Source of the DNA: CAZOOA01 sp964581355
GTDB lineage: Bacteria > Bacillota > Dethiobacteria > DTU022 > UBA8154
Direction: 5' to 3'
Assembly (NCBI GenBank): GCA_964581355.1
Contig: CAZOOA010000022.1
Span: 1 to 39,273 of the forward strand
DNA length: 39,273 nt
Shown here: positions 23,828 through 31,404 of the stretch, one piece after another
How the letters are laid out: the number at the start of each line of letters is the position of its first letter
How positions within the stretch are numbered: position 1 is the stretch's first letter
Notes under the pieces: model-generated
What the model saw: the letters and a program-made list of their open reading frames with translations, nothing else
What the model was told of the DNA's origin: nothing
Database searches by the model: none
Made by a program: the position numbers and the translations under genes

Positions 23828-25264
23828 ATGACATATTCATTACCCGAAGCAGCAAAAAAAATAATAAAGGAAATGACTGCAGGTGGCTTTCAATGCTACT
23901 TGGTGGGGGGCTGTGTTCGTGATATTTTGCTTTCCCACCGGCCGGGCGATTATGATTTTGTGACCGATCGCCACCCGGAGGAAATAAAAGAGGCGGCGCT
24001 TAAGGCTGGCTGGAAAGTCTGGGAGCATGATCTTTCCTTTGGTGTAGTAAACATCGTTGTTGAAGGAACCAGTTTTGAAATAGCAACCATGCGGGCGGAG
24101 ACGTACGGTGATGATCCGCACCGCCCGGAAGAAGTTGTTTTTATAAATGACCTGGCCAGTGACCTGGCCAGGCGTGATTTTACAATCAATGCCATGGCCA
24201 TGGACATTGAAGGCCATATTTACGATCCCTTTGGCGGACAGGAAGATCTGCAGAAAAAGCAAATCCGCTGCGTTGGAGAAACATTCAATCGTTTACTGGA
24301 AGATCCCCTGCGTTTGCTTCGGGCGTCCCGGTTCGCCGCCCGCACTGGCTTTCAAGTGGACCCAGCCATTTATCAGGCGGCCGGCCGGGAAGAAATAAAA
24401 AGCAGGTTTCATAAACTGTCTGTTGAGAGGGTCAGGGATGAGCTGGAAAAAACTCTTTTGTCCCCCCAACCTGGCCTGGGATTTGAAATATTGCTGGACA
24501 TGGGAGTCCTGGAGTATACCTGCACCAGAAAGCAAGCTGGAAAAACAGAGGTAGTTGAGGTGTTACCCGAGCTCTGCAGGCTAAAAAGCGTAGAACAAAA
24601 TCCCCGTTTTCACCGCTACGATGTCCTGGAACACACCTTAATCACTCTGGACCAGGTGAAGCCGGAAATAACCCTGCGCTGGGCGGCACTGCTTCATGAT
24701 CTTGCCAAGGGAGCCCCAGGGGTAAGGACTCGTAACAAGAAGGGGGAGATCGCCGATTACGGTCATGCCCGCCAGGGTGCTGAGCTGGCCAGGAAGATCA
24801 TGGAGCGATTGCGAGTCTCCAACTCTGCAGCCAGGCGAGCTGCCTGGTTGGTCAGACGGCATATGGACCTGAACTTTGCTGGAGAAAAAAGTGTTATCCG
24901 CTGGGTGAAAAAACGTGCCCGGGAGTTTTCTTCCAGGGAGCAGTTTTTGGAAGCGGTCCAGCAGCTTATTTTGCTGGCACAAGCCGATAACCTGGGCCGG
25001 GGTATGGATGAAGAATCTTCTTTTCTGCCTGAAATGTCACGAATGCTGCAGGAGACTGCGGAAAACATGGTTCTTTATCCCTGGGAACTGGAGGTTTCCG
25101 GTCATTTTATTGCTGAAGAGCTGGGAATTCAGGGGCCCCAGGTAGGAAAAGTTTTAGAGGACCTGCTTGTCCAGGTGCAAAGCGGAGAACTGGAAAACAG
25201 CCGGGAGCTATTGCGGGAAGCTGTTCGCAAAAAAGCCAAACGACTTAAACAACCTGACCCTTAA
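23828..25264 (+). CDS. cca: CCA-adding enzyme / tRNA nucleotidyltransferase with HD domain
   Basis: A 478-residue class II nucleotidyltransferase that adds or repairs the 3' CCA of tRNAs. The catalytic motif is CYLVGGCVRDILLSHRPGDYDFVTD; RRDFTINAMAMD and EDPLRLLRASRFAARTGF follow. A central HD-type segment (LLHDLAKGAPG, YGHARQGAELARKIM, RRAAWLVRRHMDL) suggests added phosphohydrolase activity, as in some bacterial CCA enzymes. The family start motif supports ATG at 23828, although the ribosome site is weak (AGGTAG) and the promoter -10 is 12 bases away. Poly(A) polymerase is the alternative member of this family, but the HD domain and context favour CCA addition. Confidence 0.9.
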   Translation: MTYSLPEAAKKIIKEMTAGGFQCYLVGGCVRDILLSHRPGDYDFVTDRHPEEIKEAALKAGWKVWEHDLSFGVVNIVVEGTSFEIATMRAETYGDDPHRPEEVVFINDLASDLARRDFTINAMAMDIEGHIYDPFGGQEDLQKKQIRCVGETFNRLLEDPLRLLRASRFAARTGFQVDPAIYQAAGREEIKSRFHKLSVERVRDELEKTLLSPQPGLGFEILLDMGVLEYTCTRKQAGKTEVVEVLPELCRLKSVEQNPRFHRYDVLEHTLITLDQVKPEITLRWAALLHDLAKGAPGVRTRNKKGEIADYGHARQGAELARKIMERLRVSNSAARRAAWLVRRHMDLNFAGEKSVIRWVKKRAREFSSREQFLEAVQQLILLAQADNLGRGMDEESSFLPEMSRMLQETAENMVLYPWELEVSGHFIAEELGIQGPQVGKVLEDLLVQVQSGELENSRELLREAVRKKAKRLKQPDP

Positions 25265-25313
25265 TTTACAGGGGTTTGTAGTAAAAGAGCCTATATAGAA
25301 AGGAAATGGTGGT

Positions 25314-25622
25314 ATGAGGCTGATCGGGATTGTGATCATTGTTTTGCTAACCATCGTGGGTCTGTATTATTCCGGCTGGTTAAACCCGCAAGCCGAGGAA
25401 CGGGTTGAGCGAGGCCTGGATGCCATTGAAGAAACGGGGATTATGGATAAAACCATCCGGGAAATCAGCGAAGGAAGCGTGAATACCATCCGGAATACGT
25501 TGGATACGTTAAGTGATTCAGAATTAAGAACACTGCTGGAAAAAGTGGAGGAAGATGAGCTGGATTTAGAAAATGTGGACTCTGAAGAGCTGAAAAAAAT
25601 GATTGACGAACAACTGGAATAA
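25314..25622 (+). CDS. Small membrane-anchored helical protein
   Basis: A 102-residue protein of no recognised family. It begins with a hydrophobic anchor (LIGIVIIVLLTIVGLYY) and continues as an acidic, largely helical domain (RTLLEKVEEDELDLENVDSEELKKM), probably outside the membrane, since there are few positive residues after the anchor. AAAGGA precedes ATG. It follows cca after 49 bp and may share its transcript. A coiled-coil or protein-interaction role is possible; no catalytic motif is visible. Confidence 0.6.
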   Translation: MRLIGIVIIVLLTIVGLYYSGWLNPQAEERVERGLDAIEETGIMDKTIREISEGSVNTIRNTLDTLSDSELRTLLEKVEEDELDLENVDSEELKKMIDEQLE

Positions 25623-25699
25623 GCAGAGTGAAGTAATGTAGACAGCTCTGTCGTGGCGGAAAGGAAGGTTGCAATAGCCCCTATGCTAATACAATGATG

Positions 25700-25842
25700 G
25701 CAAAAAGATTTGCATATTTCCATTGTCGGTACTTCAAAAAGCGGAGGCCTTTAAGCCCCCGCTTTTCAATTTCCTATGGTCGGAGCGGCGGGATTTGAAC
25801 CCGCGGCCTCCTGCTCCCGAAGCAGGCGCGCTCCCGAACTGC
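25700..25842. repeat. Direct repeat copy A (partial tRNA-Pro plus terminator)
   Basis: The first 133 bp are identical to 26593-26725 except for one base; weaker identity runs ten bases further, to 25842/26735. The two copies are exactly 893 bp apart and bracket the toxin-antitoxin genes. Confidence 0.9.
25777..25842 (-). pseudogene. Truncated tRNA-Pro(CGG) copy
   Basis: The 3' 66 nt of the tRNA at 26670-26746, including the anticodon arm, T arm and CCA, without the first 11 nt (5' acceptor strand). It cannot form an acceptor stem. Its 5' edge lies 10 bp from the toxin stop codon, as expected at an insertion junction. Confidence 0.85.
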
Positions 25843-25851
25843 TTCGTTTTA

Positions 25852-26295
25852 CTACCAAAAAGGATAGACTTTTATTCCAATGTAATTAAGTAGTTTATAC
25901 AGTTTTTTATCAGCACAGACAAAAAAACATTCTTTGTCCATTGTCTCATTATAAATTGCCAGTTGAATTGAATCGAGAGTTCTTAATTCTTTTGACTGCC
26001 CAAACTGATAGATAAGGTTTTCAGCTTCTGTTAGTAATTCGGGAAAAAATACAATGACTTGAAATCTATTTTCTAAGTCAGCTGCAAATTTATCGTAGGC
26101 CATCGTAAATGCATCAGCGGTTATTTCATCAGTTCTTATTTTTTTGCATAAAGCTGACAAAAATTCCACCTGTGATAACTGAGAAATGAAAATCTTGTTA
26201 TCGGGGTTTTCATATATTTCTTCGACTATCTCAGTTCCAACTTCTTTGTGGTATATTTTCACCAGTGCTGAAGTGTCAAAGAAGAAAGAACTCAT
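25852..26295 (-). CDS. PIN-domain toxin, VapC family
   Basis: A 147-residue PIN-domain protein, the usual VapC length. The metal-binding acidic residues are visible: Asp7 (FFFDTSALVK), Glu44 (SQVEFLSAL), Asp108 (RTLDSIQLA) and Asp129 (CADKKLY). VapC toxins are Mg-dependent RNases that cut tRNA or rRNA and are neutralised by the cognate antitoxin. It overlaps the antitoxin stop codon (ATGA). The base composition is AT-rich compared with flanking genes, and the pair sits between tRNA-Pro repeats, which points to horizontal acquisition. Confidence 0.85.
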   Translation of the reverse strand: MSSFFFDTSALVKIYHKEVGTEIVEEIYENPDNKIFISQLSQVEFLSALCKKIRTDEITADAFTMAYDKFAADLENRFQVIVFFPELLTEAENLIYQFGQSKELRTLDSIQLAIYNETMDKECFFVCADKKLYKLLNYIGIKVYPFW

Positions 26296-26513
26296 ATTCT
26301 TTCTTCTCTTTCTTGAGACAGGTCTTCAGACCAATTAGATTTTGATGAAGCTAAGAGCTTCTGAATGTCTTTGTGGGAGACAGGACTTCTTTTCATCTCC
26401 ACGTTTTCCTTGCCCGTAGGGCGTTTTAATGATTTAATATAATTATGAACAACTGGAAGCAAAGCAGGTTCTAGTTGTTCGATATCCTTTATTATTTTAT
26501 CTTTCAGCCTCAT
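26292..26513 (-). CDS. Antitoxin of the VapC-type pair
   Basis: A 73-residue protein directly upstream of and overlapping the PIN toxin, the standard order. The N-terminus (MRLKDKIIKDIEQLEPALLP, VVHNYIKSLKRP) resembles DUF2281-type antitoxins; the C-terminal 30 residues are polar (SKSNWSEDLSQEREERI) and likely disordered until they wrap the toxin. AGGAGG lies 11 bases before ATG. Autoregulation of the operon is typical of such pairs; no operator is obvious. Confidence 0.75.
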   Translation of the reverse strand: MRLKDKIIKDIEQLEPALLPVVHNYIKSLKRPTGKENVEMKRSPVSHKDIQKLLASSKSNWSEDLSQEREERI

Positions 26514-26592
26514 ATTCCATCAATCCTCCTGCAGTATTGATTTAAACTACTATAGGAACTGCCTTATTAAACTATATTCTAATGTTATTATA

Positions 26593-26735
26593 GCAAAAAG
26601 ATTTGCATATTTCCATTGTCGGTACTTCAAAAAGCGGAGGCTTTTAAGCCCCCGCTTTTCAATTTCCTATGGTCGGAGCGGCGGGATTTGAACCCGCGGC
26701 CTCCTGCTCCCGAAGCAGGCGCGCTGCCAAACTGC
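26593..26735. repeat. Direct repeat copy B
   Basis: Counterpart of 25700-25842. It contains the 3' part of the intact tRNA-Pro gene and the tRNA terminator (AAAAGCGG/CCGCTTTT hairpin on the minus strand, near 26631-26660). Confidence 0.9.
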
Positions 26736-26746
26736 GCTACGCCCCG
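26670..26746 (-). tRNA. tRNA-Pro (CGG)
   Basis: A 77-nt tRNA with encoded CCA. Acceptor strands CGGGGCG / CGCTCCG (with wobble), anticodon stem CCTGC/GCAGG with loop TTCGGGA giving anticodon CGG, and T-loop GTTCAAATC are all visible on the minus strand. It is followed by a strong terminator that is duplicated together with the 3' part at 25700-25842. Confidence 0.95.
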
Positions 26747-26902
26747 TTATTTCCTTTTATTATAACCGAATTGAGCCGTGCTGTAAAGAAAGAGAACTAG
26801 CTAAAATGCTTGACCTTTGAAGAAGAAAATGGGTAAAATAGAAAAGGTTTTTGTTTCGATATAGTATTTCTTACGATAATTTGGAGATACGTGGTGGCTT
26901 TT

Positions 26903-27898
26903 ATGTCTAAAACAGTTGGGATTCCCCGGACGCTGGCATATTTCACCTTTTTCCCTTTGTGGAAAACATTTCTGGAAGAACTGGGCATGAAAGTGGTCCT
27001 GTCCCGGAAGACGGATAAAGCAGTGCTGGAAATGGGAATTAAAGATTCTGTCAGTGATGCTTGTCTGCCCATAAAACTATTTCACGGTCATGCAGCTGAA
27101 TTAAAAGACCGTGTTGATTACCTGTTTATCCCCCGCCTGATCAGTGCCGATGGGTGTTCTACTTTTTGTCCCAAATTTTTGGGTCTGCCCGACATGGTTC
27201 GTTTTTCAATTTCCGGTTTGCCTCCCTTGCTTGATTATCGCTACCAGGTTCATAAAGGCCTGAGCTGGTCTGACTTTCCTTTTTTCAGGCAGGTGGGGAA
27301 CTGTTTAGGCAACAACCTTCAGCAAATTGGCGCAGGATACCTGAAGGCAAGAAAAATGCTGAAGTGTTTCCAGGCTTTACAAGTAAAGGGGTTGCTGCCG
27401 GAAGAAGCAATGGAAACAATCAAATTATCTGAGCAGAAGATTCTACAGGATAAAAAGGAAGCAACAAGCTCTGGTAAATTGAAAGTAGCAGTTTTGGGCT
27501 ATCCTTACGCAGTTTTTGATCCATTTATTAATGCAAACCTGCTGCAGACACTCAAGCGTAATGATGTGGATGTCTATACAGTGGAGATGGTCCCGGAGCG
27601 TCAACTCCAGAAAATGTCCCGGGAACTGGAAGAGGATCTTTACTGGTACTACAGTAATCGGGTTGTTTGGGCCGGGCTTTATTACCTGTCGAATTCCGGT
27701 TTCCTGGATGGGATTATCCATGTTACCGCTTTTGCCTGTGGCCCGGATGCCATGGTAGACAAGTTGCTGGAACTGGAATCACGCCAGCGCGGGCGGGTTC
27801 CGTTTTTAAACATAACCATCGATGAACATGCAGGCGATGTAGGGCTGGTTACCCGCCTGGAAGCTTTTATCGATATGTTAAAGATTAAGCGTGGATAA
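26903..27898 (+). CDS. 2-hydroxyacyl-CoA dehydratase activase-related protein (DUF2229-like), first
   Basis: A 331-residue protein starting KTVGIPRTLAYFTFFPLWKTF, the typical opening of DUF2229 proteins that accompany BcrA/HgdC-type activases. Conserved cysteines occur in DACLPIKLFHGH, SADGCSTFCPKFLGLPD and TAFACGPDAM; a C-terminal TIDEHAGDVGLVTRLEAFIDM matches the same family. ATG at 26903 has GGTGG upstream; GTG at 26891 is less likely. It overlaps the long version of the next gene and is the first of three genes that together correspond to the single large activase fusion proteins seen in other anaerobes. The substrate is unknown. Confidence 0.8.
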   Translation: MSKTVGIPRTLAYFTFFPLWKTFLEELGMKVVLSRKTDKAVLEMGIKDSVSDACLPIKLFHGHAAELKDRVDYLFIPRLISADGCSTFCPKFLGLPDMVRFSISGLPPLLDYRYQVHKGLSWSDFPFFRQVGNCLGNNLQQIGAGYLKARKMLKCFQALQVKGLLPEEAMETIKLSEQKILQDKKEATSSGKLKVAVLGYPYAVFDPFINANLLQTLKRNDVDVYTVEMVPERQLQKMSRELEEDLYWYYSNRVVWAGLYYLSNSGFLDGIIHVTAFACGPDAMVDKLLELESRQRGRVPFLNITIDEHAGDVGLVTRLEAFIDMLKIKRG

Positions 27899-27959
27899 CT
27901 CGATCAATTGGCAAAGCAGGGATCCGAAAACAGAAGGGAAGATGAAGGAGGCGTTCAAG

Positions 27960-28958
27960 ATGGAAAAGGCCTACCTGGGTGTGGATGTGGGTTCCGTTAG
28001 CACCGGGATGGTTTTACTTGATGAACAGATGGATATAGTGGCCGACCTGTATTTGAGAACCCGGGGTCAACCCATCAAAGTAGTGCAGGAAGGACTTAAA
28101 ATACTGGAAGAAAAGATCCGGGGCACAGGTTTAAAGGTTTGTGGCGTCGGTGCCACAGGAAGTGCAAGGACGCTTACCGGGGTGGTCTTGGGTGCTGATG
28201 CGGTGAAAAATGAGATTACCTGTCATGCCCTGGCGGCTACTCATATTGTCCCTGGAGTCCAAACAGTCCTGGAGATAGGTGGTCAGGACTCCAAAATAAT
28301 TTTACTCCGCGATGGCGTCGTAGTGGACTTTGCGATGAACACAGTCTGTGCTGCAGGGACAGGCTCTTTCTTGGACCACCAGGCAGTACGCTTGAATGTG
28401 CCGATCGAGGAGTTCGGGAGCATGGCTCTGCAGAGCCAAAACCCTGTACGCATTGCCGGGCGATGCTCGGTTTTTGCAGAGTCGGATATGATTCATAAGC
28501 AGCAGGTAGGCGCTTCAATACCTGATATTGTTGCTGGTCTCTGTGATGCTCTAGTGCGCAATTACTTAAATAACGTGGGCAAGGGCAAGGAGATTCTGCC
28601 CATAGTGGTATTCCAGGGAGGTGTAGCGGCCAACCTGGGGATCCGGGCTGCCTTTGAAAAGGCCCTGGAGATGCCTGTTTTCGTTCCGGAGTATTATGGA
28701 GTTATGGGTGGTGTTGGCGCAGCGATTCTGGCTCGCTCTGCGGCAGAATCAGCTGGCACATCCTGCTTTAAAGGGTTTGAAGTAAGTGACCTGGCTTACC
28801 AGGCCAGTAGCTTTGAATGCAGAGATTGTCCCAATTGCTGCGAAGTAGTGAACATCGCTGTAGAAGAAAAAGTTCTGGCCCGCTGGGGAGGACGCTGCGG
28901 TAAATGGGAAAATTTACAGGAAAACAGGATGGGGCAGCAGCCCGTTAAATTGAATTAA
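27960..28958 (+). CDS. Acyl-CoA dehydratase activase (BadF/BadG/BcrA/BcrD family)
   Basis: A 332-residue ASKHA-fold ATPase. Motifs are YLGVDVGSVSTGMVLLDE (phosphate 1), EIGGQDSKIILL, NTVCAAGTGSFLDHQA and FQGGVAANLGI. Cys130 and Cys169 (GRCSVFAES) are the ligands expected for the single [4Fe-4S] cluster held between two subunits. Such activases drive one electron into a dehydratase or reductase at the cost of ATP. A C-terminal FECRDCPNCCEVV adds another cysteine group. ATG at 27960 is chosen for GAAGGAGG eight bases upstream. No dehydratase subunit genes (HgdA/HgdB) lie beside it, so the partner may be the DUF2229 proteins or an enzyme elsewhere. Confidence 0.9.
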   Translation: MEKAYLGVDVGSVSTGMVLLDEQMDIVADLYLRTRGQPIKVVQEGLKILEEKIRGTGLKVCGVGATGSARTLTGVVLGADAVKNEITCHALAATHIVPGVQTVLEIGGQDSKIILLRDGVVVDFAMNTVCAAGTGSFLDHQAVRLNVPIEEFGSMALQSQNPVRIAGRCSVFAESDMIHKQQVGASIPDIVAGLCDALVRNYLNNVGKGKEILPIVVFQGGVAANLGIRAAFEKALEMPVFVPEYYGVMGGVGAAILARSAAESAGTSCFKGFEVSDLAYQASSFECRDCPNCCEVVNIAVEEKVLARWGGRCGKWENLQENRMGQQPVKLN

Positions 28959-29055
28959 AATAGAGAAAAGCGATTTTTTGAAAGTAGTTTCTGGTGCGCG
29001 GCTACTTTGTAAGCTAGAAGAGGTAGGAGAATATAGAGGGAGGAAGAGCAAAATA

Positions 29056-30234
29056 ATGAAGATCAGCTTTGCACATATTGGAGCGGCGACGCTGGCCATG
29101 GAAAGACTCTTAAAAGATTTGGGGCACGAGGTAATTGCCCCGCTTCAACCTACAGCCAGGACCTTTTCCCTGGGAGCCATTCATTCCCCGGAATTTGCCT
29201 GTATTCCTTTTAAAATATTGATGGGTACATACCTTGAGTCCATGGAAAGAGGGGCTGATGCACTTCTAAGTGCCGGTGGCCGGGGTCCCTGCCGGGCAGG
29301 TTATTACGGGGAAATCCATGTCCGGATTTTAAGGGAGTTGGGCTATGCTCCCCAAATGTTTTTTATCTGGCCTCCTTACAAGGTCCCCCTGGATACGTAT
29401 AAAAAATTAAACAAGTTGCGAGGCAGGACTTCATGGATTCAGCTGGCTCAAGTGATTAAAAAAGCCTGGAAAATGGTTATGGCCATTGATGACCTGGAAC
29501 TTTTTTCTCATCGCGTCCGTCCCCTGGAAAGAGAGAAAGGATCAACAACAAAGGCTTTTAATAAGGCTTTGGGATACATAAAAGAAGCTCGCACGGAAGA
29601 GGAAATCGCTGAGGCCAGGGACGCAGGCATGTTGACACTAAAAAAAGTTCCTACAGTTTCTGAACGCAATATATTAAGAGTTGGCATTGTCGGTGAAATC
29701 TATGTTCAGATAGAGCCGACAGCCAACTTTTTCCTGGAAGAAACCCTGGGTGAAATGGGGGTGGAATGCCACCGGAGCATCTTTTTGACTAATTTTGTTC
29801 GACATGATGTTTTTTCCAGGCATGGTGATCTAAATGCCAAAGAGCTGGCAAAGCCCTATTTGCCTGAAAAAATCGGCGGGCATGGCCAGAACAGTATTGG
29901 TGATGTGGTGAAATTTGCTGCCCATGGCTTTGATGGCGTGATCCAACTGGCCCCGTTTACCTGTATCCCAGAAATTGTGGCCAAAAGTATGATGCCTCAT
30001 CTTAGCCGGGAGTTGAACATTCCTGTGTTAACTCTGTTTATTGATGAGCAAACGGGACGGGGAGGAATTGAAACCCGGCTGGAGGCTTTCGTAGATTTAA
30101 TGCGCCAGAAACGGGTTCGAGAAGAAGTAAACTCAGACAATGAGACTTTTGCACAGGTTGCCAGTGCCAGCACCTTTAGTTTTCCCCAAAAGCAAAAAAA
30201 ATATCGAGATATTTTGGTGGGAAAAGCCGAATAA
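29056..30234 (+). CDS. 2-hydroxyacyl-CoA dehydratase activase-related protein (DUF2229-like), second
   Basis: A 392-residue protein beginning MKISFAHIGAATLAMERLL. It shares with the first protein the Cys-containing SPEFACIPFKILMGTY, a Gly-rich SAGGRGPCRAGYYGE, APFTCIPEIVAKSMMP and a C-terminal TLFIDEQTGRGGIETRLEAF. These place it with HgdB/DUF2229-like components. ATG at 29056 has GGAGGAAG upstream; the frame from 28978 is longer without a site. It probably forms a complex with, or receives electrons from, the activase before it. The reaction is not identifiable. Confidence 0.78.
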   Translation: MKISFAHIGAATLAMERLLKDLGHEVIAPLQPTARTFSLGAIHSPEFACIPFKILMGTYLESMERGADALLSAGGRGPCRAGYYGEIHVRILRELGYAPQMFFIWPPYKVPLDTYKKLNKLRGRTSWIQLAQVIKKAWKMVMAIDDLELFSHRVRPLEREKGSTTKAFNKALGYIKEARTEEEIAEARDAGMLTLKKVPTVSERNILRVGIVGEIYVQIEPTANFFLEETLGEMGVECHRSIFLTNFVRHDVFSRHGDLNAKELAKPYLPEKIGGHGQNSIGDVVKFAAHGFDGVIQLAPFTCIPEIVAKSMMPHLSRELNIPVLTLFIDEQTGRGGIETRLEAFVDLMRQKRVREEVNSDNETFAQVASASTFSFPQKQKKYRDILVGKAE

Positions 30235-30330
30235 CTTCATTGATTTTGCAGGAATCATCACCTTTGTGTCGAATAATTGCTTTAGCATTTTTTAACCAGG
30301 AAAGCAGTCAGATCATAATGGGGGGATTAT

Positions 30331-30564
30331 ATGTCAGGTAATGTGCTGGGGATGCGAATAAGGGCGCTGCGTCGTTTGAAAAGAATGACTCAGCAGGAAC
30401 TGGCGGGGGAGCTGGAGCTTTCAGCCAGCCAGTTAAGCAATATTGAACGTGGAGTAAAAGAGGCAACGCCTGAACTACTGGAGAAAATGGCCAAAGCATT
30501 GGATGTTCCCAGAGAAGAGTTTTTTCTGCTGCCCGATTCTTCAAGCCAGCAGATGACTGTTTAG
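30331..30564 (+). CDS. XRE-family helix-turn-helix regulator
   Basis: A 77-residue single-domain DNA-binding protein. The HTH reads RIRALRRLKRMTQQELAGELELSASQLSNIERGVKEATPELLEKMAKAL, a complete XRE fold. GGGGGGATT precedes ATG. It stands alone between the activase cluster and the next regulator, ends before a terminator, and could repress either side. Ligand unknown. Confidence 0.88.
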   Translation: MSGNVLGMRIRALRRLKRMTQQELAGELELSASQLSNIERGVKEATPELLEKMAKALDVPREEFFLLPDSSSQQMTV

Positions 30565-30602
30565 ATAGCACGGAAAGATTAATATATCCTTATGGTTGTA
30601 GA

Positions 30603-30632
30603 AGCTTGCCATGATTATGGCGGCTTTTTTTT
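30603..30632 (+). terminator. Rho-independent terminator after the XRE gene
   Basis: GCCAT/ATGGC with outer AGC/GCT pairs, followed by a run of eight T. Confidence 0.8.
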
Positions 30633-30670
30633 ATCCGATTGAGTTTTTGTTCCGCTTTTGATACAATAGT

Positions 30671-30690
30671 TTGTATACAAGTTTGTGCAC
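30671..30690. promoter_or_regulatory. Paired palindromes upstream of the HTH gene, possible operator
   Basis: A perfect TTGTATACAA palindrome followed directly by GTTTGTGCAC, a related half-symmetric site. Their position 60-80 bp before the regulator gene suggests an autoregulatory operator; this is inference. Confidence 0.4.
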
Positions 30691-30750
30691 AGCCGGTAGT
30701 GATAAGTTGTTCCCGAAGATCATTAAAGCCAATTGTGGAGTTGAGTGATC

Positions 30751-31302
30751 ATGGCCATGGATTTATACCGGGTTGGCGATAAAATTATCAGTTTGCAAAA
30801 AATTAACGAAACCCTGGAGAAGATTTTCGTTCTGCGTTCCAGGGGGTTTTCCCAGCAGGAAGTAGCCAATCATTTAAGGCTGGACCGCTCTTTAATCTCC
30901 AGGCTTGAGAATATGGGAGAGGTTCGTAAGGGTAAGCGGGTGGCCGTGATAGGGTTTCCCTTGGGAAACAAGGAAGAAATCCGGACCCTGGCTAAGGAAA
31001 GAGGAGTTGATTATGTTTGGGTAATGGATGACCAGGAAAGGTGGAGCCTGGTGCAGGGGAGAAGTGCCCTGGATTTTTTTAACGACGTCATGGAAAGAAT
31101 AACCTTGCTGCAGACATTTGATGTGGTAGTGGTGATCGGTTCCTCCAGATGGCTTAAATTGGCGAATGCCTTGTTGGACAGCGAAGTTGTTTTTATTGAC
31201 CTGGGCGATTCTCCCATTACGGAAGACCGCAATGTAAGTGTCCAACAGTTTGAGGAAGTGCTGGATGTTGTCCTCAAGCCCGTTCCACCCAATTTCGTTT
31301 AA
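30751..31302 (+). CDS. Helix-turn-helix protein with C-terminal ligand-binding-like domain
   Basis: A 183-residue protein. The N-terminal HTH (ILRSRGFSQQEVANHLRLDRSLISRLENMG-type segment) is followed by a Rossmann-like alpha/beta domain (RVAVIGFPLGNKEEIRTLA, FDVVVVIGSSRWLKLANALL, VVFIDLGDSPITED). ATG at 30751 is preferred for the GGAG ten bases upstream; GTG 30745 is possible. It precedes the unassigned protein and the acyl-ACP-reductase-like gene on the same strand, with about 100 bp spacers, and is the likely regulator of that cluster. Confidence 0.7.
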   Translation: MAMDLYRVGDKIISLQKINETLEKIFVLRSRGFSQQEVANHLRLDRSLISRLENMGEVRKGKRVAVIGFPLGNKEEIRTLAKERGVDYVWVMDDQERWSLVQGRSALDFFNDVMERITLLQTFDVVVVIGSSRWLKLANALLDSEVVFIDLGDSPITEDRNVSVQQFEEVLDVVLKPVPPNFV

Positions 31303-31404
31303 AAGGCTCCATTTTGTTGTGAATAGATTTGCCCGTAGAGATCCGTGTTAACTAATCATTTCACGTTTGTCGAAGCAGTACGTTGATACAGGCAGGTGGT
31401 AAAG

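Larger units (their letters stand above)
25843..26725. mobile_element. Minimal tRNA-Pro-targeted insertion carrying a toxin-antitoxin pair
   Basis: The unit between the two tRNA-derived repeats is about 890 bp, with a unique part of about 750 bp that encodes only the toxin-antitoxin pair. It ends in the replaced 3' portion of tRNA-Pro. No integrase is present, so it is either a deletion remnant of a larger tRNA island, an element moved in trans, or the product of a duplication. Confidence 0.6.

Noticed and set aside
25700..26735. The two 133-bp repeats as CRISPR repeats
   Set aside because: Only two copies, 893 bp apart, and they are tRNA-derived; spacers and Cas genes are absent.
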